Source: Euzebyella marina (lineage in GTDB: Bacteria > Bacteroidota > Bacteroidia > Flavobacteriales > Flavobacteriaceae). Taken from it: a DNA stretch of 64,000 nt. Both the position numbers and the translations under genes were made by a program. The notes under the pieces are model-generated. The model was not told the DNA's origin, ran no database searches, and saw only the letters and a list, made by a program, of their open reading frames with translations. Below are positions 1-8,601 of the stretch, piece after piece; the stretch's first letter is position 1, and every line of letters starts with the position of its first letter. The stretch is taken from the NCBI RefSeq assembly GCF_014855515.1, contig NZ_JACYFK010000002.1:558001-622000 (forward strand). The letters are read 5' to 3'.

Positions 1-1
1 A

Positions 2-2380
2 GTATCAGGTGGTGATATTATGCTTTCCAGAGAAGCAGGCAGAACAGTTACAGAGGCCAGCGTAATTGCTAAAAAAATGGACGACGAATATGTATCCATA
101 GAGCATCTTATTTTGGCCATATTCGGGTCTAAAAGTAAAATTTCTCAGATATTAAAAGACCAAGGTGCCAATGAGAAACATTTAAAAGCTGCAATTCAAG
201 AATTAAGAGGTGGTGGCAAAGTAACTTCTGCTAGCGCTGAAGACACTTATAATTCTTTAGACAAGTATGCGAAAAACTTGAACGAACTGGCCGATAGTGG
301 TAAGTTGGATCCTGTCATTGGTCGTGATGAAGAGATTCGAAGAATTTTACAGATTCTTTCGCGACGCACCAAGAACAACCCCATGTTAGTAGGTGAACCG
401 GGCACGGGTAAAACTGCCATCGCCGAAGGGTTGGCCCATCGAATCATTCAGGGTGATGTACCTGAGAATTTGAAAGATAAGGTTATTTACTCCTTAGATA
501 TGGGTGCGCTTATTGCTGGCGCTAAATATAAAGGTGAATTTGAAGAACGTTTAAAATCGGTAATTAAAGAAGTAACCTCTTCAGATGGTAACATTGTGTT
601 GTTTATTGATGAGATACATACATTGGTGGGTGCCGGTGGTGGACAAGGTGCCATGGACGCTGCCAATATATTGAAACCTGCTTTAGCGAGGGGTGAATTG
701 AGGGCCATTGGTGCCACTACCCTAGATGAATACCAAAAGTATTTTGAAAAAGACAAAGCGCTTGAACGAAGGTTTCAAAAAGTGACGGTCAATGAACCCG
801 ATACAGAAAGTGCTATATCAATTCTCAGGGGGATTAAAGAAAAGTATGAAGCCCATCATAAGGTTAGAATCAAAGATGATGCGGTCATAGCTGCCGTCGA
901 ATTGAGCCAGCGTTATATCACCAATCGTTTTTTACCTGATAAGGCTATTGACCTTATGGATGAAGCAGCATCTAAACTTCGCATGGAAATCAACTCAAAG
1001 CCCGAGGAACTTGATGTACTCGACCGTAAGATTATGCAGTTAGAAATTGAGATTGAGGCCATTAAACGTGAGAATGACAAAGCAAAACTAAGTTCTCTAA
1101 ATATTGATTTGGCCAATCTTAAGGAAGAAAGAAACGAGATTTTTGCCAAATGGGATAGCGAAAAATCAGTGGTCGACAACATTCAAAAGACCAAGCATGA
1201 TATCGAGGAATTCAAGCTGGAAGCCGAACGGGCCGAAAGAAACGGTGACTACGGTAAGGTAGCCGAATTACGGTACGGAAAGATAAAGCAGGCCCAAGAG
1301 CAACTTGAAAAGCTTCAGGCAGAACTTCAAGAACAGCAAGAAAACGAAACGCTCATTAAAGAAGAGGTTACGAATGAGGACATTGCAGAGGTGGTTGCCA
1401 AGTGGACAGGGATTCCGGTAACTAAAATGTTACAGAGCGAACGGGAAAAGCTATTGAAGCTCGAAGATGTTCTGCATAAACGCGTTGTTGGTCAAGAAGA
1501 GGCCATTCAGGCCGTGTCGGATGCCATTCGAAGAAGTCGGGCAGGTCTGCAAGACTCAAAGCGACCTATCGGTTCCTTTTTATTTCTAGGTACCACAGGG
1601 GTCGGTAAGACCGAATTGGCTAAAACGTTGGCATCATATCTATTTGATGATGAAAATGCAATGACTCGCATCGACATGAGCGAATACCAAGAACGCCATT
1701 CGGTGAGTAGATTGGTAGGTGCACCTCCAGGATATGTGGGTTATGACGAAGGTGGCCAGCTCACAGAAGCTGTTCGAAGAAGACCTTATTCCGTTGTGCT
1801 TTTAGATGAGATTGAAAAGGCCCATCCAGATACCTTCAACATTTTATTGCAAGTGTTGGACGAGGGCAGATTAACGGATAATAAGGGGCGCGTGGCAGAT
1901 TTTAAAAATTCCATTATCATCATGACCAGTAATATGGGCAGCCACATCATACAAGAGAAGTTCGAGAACAGTAACGATATTTATAGTGCTACCGAAACTG
2001 CAAGGGTTGAAGTGTTGGGTCTTTTAAAAAAGACGGTCAGGCCTGAGTTCTTGAACAGAATCGATGATATCATCATGTTCACTCCTTTGAACAAAGAAGA
2101 TATTTCACAGATTGTTCGTTTACAGTTAGAGCAGTTGAAAAAAGTGGTCGCAAAGCAACATATAACTATCGATGCTACTGAAGAGGCCATCGAATATTTG
2201 GCAGACCGAGGTTTTGACCCTCAATTCGGGGCAAGACCTATCAAACGGGTCATTCAGAAAGAGGTACTCAATAAGCTATCTAAAGAGCTGCTAAGAGGTA
2301 GTATTAGTGCTGAAAGTATCGTGTTAATCGATTCATTTGAAGATGAGTTGGTATTTAGAAATCAAGAGGAGTTGGTGTAA
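2..2380 (+). CDS. clpB: Chaperone ClpB (disaggregase), 5' end cut by window
   Basis: Hsp100 ATPase that pulls proteins out of aggregates together with DnaK in the cytoplasm. The frame is open from base 2, so the Met at base 20 is internal; roughly 75 N-terminal residues of a usual ~865-residue ClpB lie outside the window. Numbering from that Met, the first Walker A (GEPGTGKT) is at about residue 125 and its Walker B Asp-Glu at 197-198. A Glu/Lys-rich middle coiled-coil domain covers about 320-450, and the second Walker A (GTTGVGKT) starts at about 524. The middle domain separates ClpB from ClpA/ClpC. The C-terminal GARPIKR motif is typical of the small AAA subdomain. A hairpin terminator follows the stop codon. 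Confidence 0.97.
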   Translation, partial: VSGGDIMLSREAGRTVTEASVIAKKMDDEYVSIEHLILAIFGSKSKISQILKDQGANEKHLKAAIQELRGGGKVTSASAEDTYNSLDKYAKNLNELADSGKLDPVIGRDEEIRRILQILSRRTKNNPMLVGEPGTGKTAIAEGLAHRIIQGDVPENLKDKVIYSLDMGALIAGAKYKGEFEERLKSVIKEVTSSDGNIVLFIDEIHTLVGAGGGQGAMDAANILKPALARGELRAIGATTLDEYQKYFEKDKALERRFQKVTVNEPDTESAISILRGIKEKYEAHHKVRIKDDAVIAAVELSQRYITNRFLPDKAIDLMDEAASKLRMEINSKPEELDVLDRKIMQLEIEIEAIKRENDKAKLSSLNIDLANLKEERNEIFAKWDSEKSVVDNIQKTKHDIEEFKLEAERAERNGDYGKVAELRYGKIKQAQEQLEKLQAELQEQQENETLIKEEVTNEDIAEVVAKWTGIPVTKMLQSEREKLLKLEDVLHKRVVGQEEAIQAVSDAIRRSRAGLQDSKRPIGSFLFLGTTGVGKTELAKTLASYLFDDENAMTRIDMSEYQERHSVSRLVGAPPGYVGYDEGGQLTEAVRRRPYSVVLLDEIEKAHPDTFNILLQVLDEGRLTDNKGRVADFKNSIIIMTSNMGSHIIQEKFENSNDIYSATETARVEVLGLLKKTVRPEFLNRIDDIIMFTPLNKEDISQIVRLQLEQLKKVVAKQHITIDATEEAIEYLADRGFDPQFGARPIKRVIQKEVLNKLSKELLRGSISAESIVLIDSFEDELVFRNQEELV

Positions 2381-2405
2381 GATTTACCAAACCTTAAAGT
2401 AAGAT

Positions 2406-2437
2406 TAGGGCATCTTTAAAAAAGGTGCCCTATTTTT
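2406..2437 (+). terminator. Rho-independent terminator after clpB
   Basis: The stem TAGGGCATCTTT pairs with AAAGGTGCCCTA, with one G-T wobble and a short A-rich loop, and a T run follows. It lies 25 bases after the clpB stop and separates clpB from the TetR gene. Confidence 0.85.
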
Positions 2438-2448
2438 GATAATCTTAA

Positions 2449-2480
2449 ATACCATACAGTATATAATTTTTTTATCTTCG
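2449..2480 (+). promoter_or_regulatory. Possible promoter and operator of the TetR gene
   Basis: TATCTTCG at 2473-2480 resembles the Bacteroidota -7 element TAnnTTTG with one mismatch. Just upstream, ATACAGTAT (2454-2462) is a short odd-centred palindrome between AT-rich flanks. A TetR protein commonly binds such a site over its own promoter, so autorepression is a reasonable but unproven inference. Confidence 0.35.
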
Positions 2481-2497
2481 TAAGAAACTGCACTACC

Positions 2498-3094
2498 ATG
2501 ACCACCAAAGCCGAAAGAACTACCGCTTACATCATTGAAACCGTTGCTCCTATATTTAATAAACTAGGTTACATCGGCACAAGCATGAGTGATTTGACCG
2601 AGGCTACAGGTCTTACCAAAGGTGCTATTTACGGTAATTTTGAGAATAAAGAAGCTTTAGCTTTATCTGCATTTGAGTTTAGCTCCAAGAAATTACTGGC
2701 TAAACTTGATGAGGTTCTTTCTACGGAAGGCAGTTCGTTGGATAAAATATTCGCGCTTACCGAATTTTATAGACATTATGATACCTTCACTAATGATTTA
2801 GGTGGATGCCCTATTTTAAACACTGGGGTTGACGCCCAAAACAACAATAGACTATTAGCTGCTGCCAGTAAGGAAGCTATCAAGGAAATTGAAGGAAGAA
2901 TTGCCCTAGTATTGGAAAATGGTACCAAAAGCAATGAATTAAAACTTCCGGTAACACCGTTGCAATTTGCCAAGCAATTTTATACTATGATTCAAGGGGC
3001 TATTGCCATGTCTACCATAACCAGGGACCGCAAATATCTGGTCAATACGATTGCGTATCTTGAAGTATTGGTCAAAAAGGAAATTAAAAAATAA
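2498..3094 (+). CDS. TetR/AcrR family transcriptional regulator
   Basis: A 198-residue one-component repressor. The N-terminal helix-turn-helix is clear at about residues 25-50 (MSDLTEATGLTKGAIYGNF), followed by the usual all-helical ligand-binding and dimerisation region. A GGCPILN motif around residue 104 resembles the GGC motif of the LmrA/YxaF-like TetR subgroup. The gene stands alone between the clpB terminator and a convergent gene, so no target is given by an adjacent transporter or enzyme. The ligand cannot be predicted. The ATG start is the first in frame and sits about 17 bases after a -7-like element. Confidence 0.9.
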   Translation: MTTKAERTTAYIIETVAPIFNKLGYIGTSMSDLTEATGLTKGAIYGNFENKEALALSAFEFSSKKLLAKLDEVLSTEGSSLDKIFALTEFYRHYDTFTNDLGGCPILNTGVDAQNNNRLLAAASKEAIKEIEGRIALVLENGTKSNELKLPVTPLQFAKQFYTMIQGAIAMSTITRDRKYLVNTIAYLEVLVKKEIKK

Positions 3095-3160
3095 ACTCTT
3101 TTTTCCCTTTCCCTCCTGAAGAGACTTTTTCTTTAAAACTAAGTTTCTTTCACAATTCTG

Positions 3161-4876
3161 CTAGTTGCCTACAACTCTAAATATCCACGTATTGCCTTCG
3201 TATCGACCGCTGTAGTTACTATCCCTTGCCGCACGCGCTTCTTGCATCGTATTGAACCGCTCTAAATACGCATAGTTAAAGTTGTTCTTGCTTCTAACGA
3301 ACGACCCTGGATTCATACCCTTGCTCTTTAAGTCTGCCATGAAGGCATCAAAGTACTTTTTGGTTCCGAATACATTGGCAATCAGATAATATCCTGGTTC
3401 TAACCCATCTTCGGTTTTAACCTCTTCGTATTTTTCTCCCGCTTGAGGTTTTGATTCCTCCTCCTGTCTGGCCAACGCTTCTTTTCTCTTGGCTTCTTCA
3501 ATAGCGGCAATCGAATCTTTTCTACGTTCCTCGGCCAACCTTCTTGCCTCTGCAATTGCTGCTTCTTGTTTGGCATTATTTATCGAGTCAAGTTTTCTGG
3601 CCTGCTCTGCTTGTTGATTGGCCAAAGCATCGGCCTCCTCTTGAGCTTTTTCGGCATTCAGCTCGGCCAATTGTTCCTGTTCGGCCTTGGCAATTGCCTT
3701 CTCCTCCTTTTCAATCTCCCTAGCGGCCAATTTGGCTTCTTTTTCAACAGTTGCTAAAGAATCTCGTACTTCTTTTTCTCTCTTTCGCAACTCTCTTTCT
3801 TCCTCTTTTTGCTGTTTCTTGGCTTCCTTTCTTTCCTCTTTCTCTTTTTTGGCCAGCTCCTGAGCATTTTCCAACTCTTTCTTAATTTGCTCGTCCCTGT
3901 TTTCAGAGTCCAGTTCGGCAGGTATTTCTTCCTCCAAATTAATATCCTGGCCGACCATTTTGTGACGATCTTCGGGTTTCCCCAAAAAGTAAGCGGCCAT
4001 CAGTTCAAAAGAGGCGTCTTTGGTAATGGTCGACCCAGTCCCTAATTCCACCAAAGCACCAACAGAAAGGTGCTTAAAGAAAGTTACGCCTGCCCCAATA
4101 CCGTATCCGTAAAAATTATTATATCCTAACTGCCCCCAGTATTTATCAGTATTCAAAAGGGAATATAATCCGATTTGGTTCGATTGCCCAGGAATGGTTC
4201 GGAGATACATCGAAGGGCGTAAAAAAGCATTTGTGGCACTACCTAGTGTCAAAGGAAAATCATACGACAATAGACCCATAAAGATTTTATCTTCTTTAGA
4301 AGTATTGCCTTCTTTGGCGGTAAAATTGTAATCAATTAGATTTTCAGAGGCCAAGGCCAAAGTCAATCTTTCTACAGACAGGCTTAGACCGGGCGCCATT
4401 TGAACAATAAAGTCATCGGTCGCTGTGGGCATGGGAATGGGCAGGTTAGGGTCTGTTACAAACCTATTATCGGCCAATTCTTGCTGAAAGACAAAAACAT
4501 TGGCCCCAACGGAGAGTTTTACCAATTCATTCAATTCAAACTGGTGGGCATAGTTCAAGGCACCGCCTGTATTAAAGTAAACCCCGGTATTCTGCTGAAT
4601 AAATGCAAGACCTGCCGCAGATTCATTATTCAACTTTCTTGTATAGTTTAGAAAAATGGTCGTTGGGTCGGCATCAATACCTTGCCATTGCCATCTTGAC
4701 CAAACGGCTATAGATTGTGGGTTGTTTCGATCTAACGAAAAGGCCGGGTTGAAGAGGCTGGCGTTGTATATAGTTAGGTTATGCTGTCTTAAATCAGCGG
4801 GTAAACGCTCTTCCCTTTGTGCGTTGGCAAAAAAGAAGGCAAAGAATACAAGTGGTAGGTATAAAGTTCTCAGCAT
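3161..4876 (-). CDS. PorP/SprF-type outer membrane protein fused to coiled coil and SPOR-like domain
   Basis: Likely outer membrane/periplasmic protein related to type IX secretion and gliding (PorP/SprF family). The signal peptide (MLRTLYLPLVFFAFFFANA) is followed by a PorP/SprF-like region to about residue 300, recognised from YNASLFNPAF, the 'RWQW' segment and repeated beta-strand patterns. Next comes a Lys/Glu/Ala-rich coiled coil of about 150 residues. The last ~80 residues (GYYLIANVF, later RFNTMQEARAARDS) look like an SPOR domain, which in known proteins binds denuded peptidoglycan. Most PorP/SprF proteins are ~300 residues, so this is an extended fusion. I chose the ATG at 4876; a TTG two codons earlier is possible. 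The gene is monocistronic. Confidence 0.85.
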   Translation of the reverse strand: MLRTLYLPLVFFAFFFANAQREERLPADLRQHNLTIYNASLFNPAFSLDRNNPQSIAVWSRWQWQGIDADPTTIFLNYTRKLNNESAAGLAFIQQNTGVYFNTGGALNYAHQFELNELVKLSVGANVFVFQQELADNRFVTDPNLPIPMPTATDDFIVQMAPGLSLSVERLTLALASENLIDYNFTAKEGNTSKEDKIFMGLLSYDFPLTLGSATNAFLRPSMYLRTIPGQSNQIGLYSLLNTDKYWGQLGYNNFYGYGIGAGVTFFKHLSVGALVELGTGSTITKDASFELMAAYFLGKPEDRHKMVGQDINLEEEIPAELDSENRDEQIKKELENAQELAKKEKEERKEAKKQQKEEERELRKREKEVRDSLATVEKEAKLAAREIEKEEKAIAKAEQEQLAELNAEKAQEEADALANQQAEQARKLDSINNAKQEAAIAEARRLAEERRKDSIAAIEEAKRKEALARQEEESKPQAGEKYEEVKTEDGLEPGYYLIANVFGTKKYFDAFMADLKSKGMNPGSFVRSKNNFNYAYLERFNTMQEARAARDSNYSGRYEGNTWIFRVVGN

Positions 4877-4974
4877 ACACAAAAAAACAAAAACAACCAG
4901 CTAAACATACTTTTTTCAACTAATTTTAGTTAACATTTATGCTTGAGTTTTCAACCAAAAAACTATTGAAATAC

Positions 4975-5532
4975 ATGAAAATCAAACAAATATCAAAAAT
5001 TGTAGTAATTTTCTTATTTATCGTGGGATGTAAAGATAGTCAAAAAAAAGAGCAACCTACACCTACTGAAACTGCGATTTCTACCTATTATTTTATCCGT
5101 CATGCCGAGAAAGATTTATCAAATCCGGATGATGTTGATCCAGAATTGAACCAATCGGGTCTTGGGCGTGCTATGCACTGGGCAGAGATTTTGAATGAGG
5201 TACCACTTGATGCCATCTATACCACAGATTTTCAACGAACCTCGATGACCGCTGCCCCAACGGCCGTAAAAAAAGATATTACCGTTCAATATTACGACCC
5301 GCAAACCATTGATATTGATCAATTCAAAGCAGACAATCTGAACAAAAATGTGCTGGTCGTAGGCCATAGCAATACCATACCAGACTTTGTCAACAAAATA
5401 ATCAATGAAAGTAGGTATTATGAAATGGACTCCTCAGACAATGGTAGTCTTTTTATTGTTCAATTAACGAACGATATCGCTACCGCCCAAAGACTTCACT
5501 TCAACTGTAATTGCCCAAAAGAAAGGGAGTAA
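4975..5532 (+). CDS. Histidine phosphatase family lipoprotein
   Basis: Phosphoglycerate-mutase-fold phosphatase of unknown substrate, about 185 residues from this start. The RHAEK motif supplies the phospho-accepting His at about residue 43, DFQRTSMTA supplies the second Arg region, and GHSNT supplies the second catalytic His. From the ATG at 4975 the protein begins with a lipoprotein signal (hydrophobic segment ending IVGC, Cys 19), so it is probably anchored in the periplasm or outer membrane. An ATG 36 bases upstream is in frame but would bury this signal, so I prefer the internal start. It is divergent from the PorP-like gene and appears monocistronic. Confidence 0.85.
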   Translation: MKIKQISKIVVIFLFIVGCKDSQKKEQPTPTETAISTYYFIRHAEKDLSNPDDVDPELNQSGLGRAMHWAEILNEVPLDAIYTTDFQRTSMTAAPTAVKKDITVQYYDPQTIDIDQFKADNLNKNVLVVGHSNTIPDFVNKIINESRYYEMDSSDNGSLFIVQLTNDIATAQRLHFNCNCPKERE

Positions 5533-5606
5533 ACCTGTCACATCTCGCAAATCAACCGAGAAAATAGGTATTCTTATTTGAATTATTAAAATTGGCTCAA
5601 CTTCAT

Positions 5607-5614
5607 TAGCTTTG
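5607..5614 (+). promoter_or_regulatory. -7 promoter element of smpB
   Basis: TAGCTTTG is a perfect TAnnTTTG match ending only 4 bases before the smpB ATG. With normal spacing, transcription would start at or next to the ATG, giving a leaderless or nearly leaderless mRNA. No clear -33 TTTG is present at the usual distance. Confidence 0.5.
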
Positions 5615-5618
5615 CGCC

Positions 5619-6083
5619 ATGGTTCAGAAGAACATCAATATTAAGAATAAAAGGGCAAAATTCGAATACGAATTTATAGATACCTATGTCGCGGGCATCG
5701 TACTTGCCGGCACGGAGATTAAATCGATTCGCGAAGGAAAAGCTTCAATTGCCCAAAGTTTCTGTGAGTTCAATGATAAGGGAGAATTGTTCGTCATCAA
5801 TATGCAGGTCGATGAGTATTCTCATGCCTATCATTTCAACCACAGGCCTAAAGCCGAGAGAAAGCTTCTACTGAACCGTGGTGAGTTAAGAAAGCTAAGA
5901 AAAGAAGTAACGACTACTGGTCTTACCATCGTTCCGCTTAATCTCTTTATAAATGATCGAGGACTAGCCAAAGTAAAGATTGCCCTAGCTAAGGGTAAAA
6001 AGCTTTATGATAAAAGGGAAACCATCAAAGACCGGGACAATAAACGTAACCTTGATAGAATCAAGAAAAGCTTCAACAATTAA
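5619..6083 (+). CDS. smpB: SsrA-binding protein SmpB
   Basis: RNA-binding partner of tmRNA in trans-translation; it carries tmRNA into the A site of stalled ribosomes. The 154-residue length is normal. Family motifs include the N-terminal [40 protein letters not shown], and a basic C-terminal tail ([18 protein letters not shown]) that enters the mRNA channel. A ribosome binding site is not obvious, in line with the close upstream -7 element. No tmRNA gene was found in this window. It converges on pcm with 9 bases between the stops. Confidence 0.97.
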   Translation: MVQKNINIKNKRAKFEYEFIDTYVAGIVLAGTEIKSIREGKASIAQSFCEFNDKGELFVINMQVDEYSHAYHFNHRPKAERKLLLNRGELRKLRKEVTTTGLTIVPLNLFINDRGLAKVKIALAKGKKLYDKRETIKDRDNKRNLDRIKKSFNN

Positions 6084-6092
6084 TTTGCCTGG

Positions 6093-6734
6093 CTAGTTTT
6101 TGTTTTCAAGTAGGGGAACAAATCGAAAAGACCCGTACTGATGCATTTCAAATTCCTTTTCCGACTTTCTGATGTATAAGGTCATTATTTGGTCATCAAT
6201 ACCCACGGGTATCACCAACCTACCTCCTATCTTGAGTTGAGACATTAGAGCTTTAGGAACTTCTGGAGCACCTGCCGTAACGATAATAGAATCAAAAGGA
6301 GCATCTTCTGGCAGCCCTTTGTAACCATCACCAAAAATTGTCTTCTTGGGCCTGTAGCCCATTTTACCAAATAACAGTTTGGTCTTTTTAAAAAGCTCTT
6401 GTTGTCTTTCGATGGTATAAACCTTCGCCTTTAAGTGCAATAAAACTGCCGTTTGATAACCACTTCCGGTACCTATTTCCAGAATCTTGTGTCCTGCCCG
6501 AACTCCTAATAATTGCGTTTGAAAAGCTACTGTATAAGGCTGAGAAATAGTTTGATCGGCTGCAATAGGAAAAGCTTTGTCTTGATAGGCGTGGCCTTCA
6601 AAGCTACTATCCATAAACAAATGCCTAGGTATGGTCTTGATCGCTGAAAGTACTTGAGGACTGGTAATGCCCTTGTCGACCAATACTTCGGCCAACTTAT
6701 TTCGCATTCCACGATGTTTTAAGGTATCTTTCAA
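6093..6734 (-). CDS. pcm: Protein-L-isoaspartate O-methyltransferase
   Basis: Uses S-adenosylmethionine to methylate isoaspartyl residues in damaged proteins, starting their repair. The 213-residue protein has the family's QPYTVAFQTQLL segment, the SAM-binding motif EIGTGSGYQTAVL at about residues 86-98, and the C-terminal GGRLVIPVG strand. Length is normal for bacterial PCMT. The start is the ATG giving MKDTLKHRGMR. It is convergent with smpB and transcribed alone; its upstream region is shared with the divergent oxidoreductase. Confidence 0.93.
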   Translation of the reverse strand: MKDTLKHRGMRNKLAEVLVDKGITSPQVLSAIKTIPRHLFMDSSFEGHAYQDKAFPIAADQTISQPYTVAFQTQLLGVRAGHKILEIGTGSGYQTAVLLHLKAKVYTIERQQELFKKTKLLFGKMGYRPKKTIFGDGYKGLPEDAPFDSIIVTAGAPEVPKALMSQLKIGGRLVIPVGIDDQIMTLYIRKSEKEFEMHQYGSFRFVPLLENKN

Positions 6735-6863
6735 AGGTTTGGTTTTTGCTTGGTAAAGTTAGCTTCAATATTTTCAAATCACAAGAAACAGTTATTAACG
6801 ATAATGGTAACTTTTTCTTGATTACTCAAAACAAGCTGTTCTTTTAGAAGCCTTAATAATGCG

Positions 6864-6871
6864 TATTTTTG
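6864..6871 (+). promoter_or_regulatory. -7 promoter element of the Gfo/Idh/MocA gene
   Basis: TATTTTTG matches TAnnTTTG exactly and lies 16 bases before the ATG at 6888. A TTTTAG stretch upstream may stand in for the -33 box, but the spacing is short. Confidence 0.5.
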
Positions 6872-6887
6872 ATCAAAACATTATTTC

Positions 6888-7865
6888 ATGCTAAAAGTTG
6901 GGGTCTTAGGTGCAGGCCATTTAGGTAAAATACATTTGCGATTGCTTAACCAATCAGAAAAATATCAGTTGATCGGTTTTTATGATGCCGATAGCATCAA
7001 CGGTAAAAAAGTAGCAGACGAATTCGGTTATCAATATTTTGAAAACATCAATACGCTAATTGATTCAGTTGATGTAGTAGATATCGTAACTCCTACCCTG
7101 TCGCATTTTGACTGTGCAAAAAAAGCCATTGAAAAGGGCAGGCATGTTTTTATAGAAAAACCTATTACCAATACACTTAAAGAGGCCCTAAAAATTCAAG
7201 AACTGGCCAAACAGTACCAGGTGAAGGGCCAAGTGGGCCATGTGGAGCGTTTTAATCCCGCTTTTTCAGCGGTTAAAGAGCAAATTAAAAACCCCATGTT
7301 CATCGAAACGCATCGCCTCGCCGAATTCAATCCTAGAGGTACGGATGTTCCCGTGGTTCTTGACCTCATGATCCATGATATCGATGCCATATTAAGCGTG
7401 GTCGATTCAGAGGTCAAGCAAATCAATGCCAGTGGTGTTTCCGTTATAAGCAGATCTCCAGATATTGCCAACGCCCGAATCGAATTCAAAAACGGATGTG
7501 TAGCTAATTTAACAGCAAGTCGTATCTCATTGAAGAATATGAGAAAATCAAGATTCTTTCAGAAAGACGCCTATATCTCGGTAGATTTTCTTGAAAAAAA
7601 GGTGGAAGTTGTGAAAATGAAAGATGCACCTGAGGTAGCAGGTGATTTTGATATGATATTACAGAACGCTGAAGGCGAAAAGAAACAGATTTATTTTGAA
7701 AATCCTGATATTGAACAGAACAATGCCATTCTAGACGAGCTTGAGACATTTGCCGATGCCATTTCAGAAAATCAGGAACCTGTCGTTACCTTGCAGCACG
7801 GCACACAAGCTTTAAAGGTGGCCCTTGAAATCATCAACTCTTTTGAGAATCAAAGCGTTCAATAA
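6888..7865 (+). CDS. Gfo/Idh/MocA family NAD(P)-dependent oxidoreductase
   Basis: Probable cytosolic sugar- or inositol-type dehydrogenase of 325 residues; the substrate is not predictable. The N-terminal Rossmann motif is GAGHLGKIHLRLL (about residues 7-19). The catalytic Lys lies in the family motif EKPIT at about residue 92-96, and HDIDAIL supplies the C-terminal domain His/Asp cluster. The C-terminal alpha/beta region has the normal length. The PLP-binding protein gene follows after 14 bases, so the two are probably co-transcribed, an arrangement that may be simple co-location rather than a shared pathway. Confidence 0.88.
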   Translation: MLKVGVLGAGHLGKIHLRLLNQSEKYQLIGFYDADSINGKKVADEFGYQYFENINTLIDSVDVVDIVTPTLSHFDCAKKAIEKGRHVFIEKPITNTLKEALKIQELAKQYQVKGQVGHVERFNPAFSAVKEQIKNPMFIETHRLAEFNPRGTDVPVVLDLMIHDIDAILSVVDSEVKQINASGVSVISRSPDIANARIEFKNGCVANLTASRISLKNMRKSRFFQKDAYISVDFLEKKVEVVKMKDAPEVAGDFDMILQNAEGEKKQIYFENPDIEQNNAILDELETFADAISENQEPVVTLQHGTQALKVALEIINSFENQSVQ

Positions 7866-7879
7866 AAATCAGTTACTGA

Positions 7880-8536
7880 ATGTCGGTTAGCAACAATCTT
7901 AGTGAAATACGAAACTCGTTACCTGAAAATGTAACGTTGGTCGCCGTATCGAAAACCAAGCCTAATGAACTACTTATGGAGGCCTATGAAGCGGGACAAA
8001 GGGTTTTCGGAGAAAACAAGGTGCAAGAGATGGTAGCCAAATGGCAAGACTTACCAAAAGATATCGAATGGCACATGATAGGTCACCTACAAAGAAACAA
8101 AGTGAAATACATGGCCGAGTTCGTGTCTTTGATTCATGGGGTGGATAGCCTTAAACTACTTAAAGAAATAGATAAAAGAGCGAAGGCGTGCGGCCGAATT
8201 ATCGACTGCCTTTTGCAAATGCATATTGCGGAGGAGGATACTAAATTTGGGCTCGATAAAGATGAGCTGCAACTTTTGGTCAACTCAGACGAATTTAAAT
8301 CGATGAAAAACATTCGAATTAAAGGCTTGATGGGAATGGCCACTTTTACCGATAATGAAGACCAGGTAAGAAGGGAATTCGCTTCATTAAGAGCCATATA
8401 TGAAGATTTGAAGGGAAAACTGCCCAATATTGATACGCTTTCTATGGGAATGAGTGGAGACTATGCCATCGCTATAGATCAAGGAAGTAATATGGTCAGA
8501 ATCGGCAGCAGTATTTTCGGTGAGCGTAATTATTGA
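7880..8536 (+). CDS. YggS/PLPBP family pyridoxal phosphate homeostasis protein
   Basis: Single-domain alanine-racemase-like TIM barrel that binds pyridoxal 5'-phosphate and helps keep free PLP in balance. The 218-residue protein carries the PLP lysine in LVAVSKTKP (about residue 24), the FGENKVQEM motif, EWHMIGHLQRNK, and the C-terminal SMGMSGDYAIAIDQGSNMVRIGS phosphate-binding loop region. These are diagnostic and complete. It lies 14 bases downstream of the oxidoreductase. Confidence 0.95.
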   Translation: MSVSNNLSEIRNSLPENVTLVAVSKTKPNELLMEAYEAGQRVFGENKVQEMVAKWQDLPKDIEWHMIGHLQRNKVKYMAEFVSLIHGVDSLKLLKEIDKRAKACGRIIDCLLQMHIAEEDTKFGLDKDELQLLVNSDEFKSMKNIRIKGLMGMATFTDNEDQVRREFASLRAIYEDLKGKLPNIDTLSMGMSGDYAIAIDQGSNMVRIGSSIFGERNY

Positions 8537-8601
8537 TCCCATAATCGCTTTTTCATTCCGTCATACCAATTAATGTATCTTTACAAGACTAAAAGTTATC
8601 A

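Noticed and set aside
3400-3860. Low-complexity repeat-like region
   Set aside because: It is the Lys/Glu/Ala-rich coiled coil of the PorP-SPOR protein, not a tandem DNA repeat or CRISPR.
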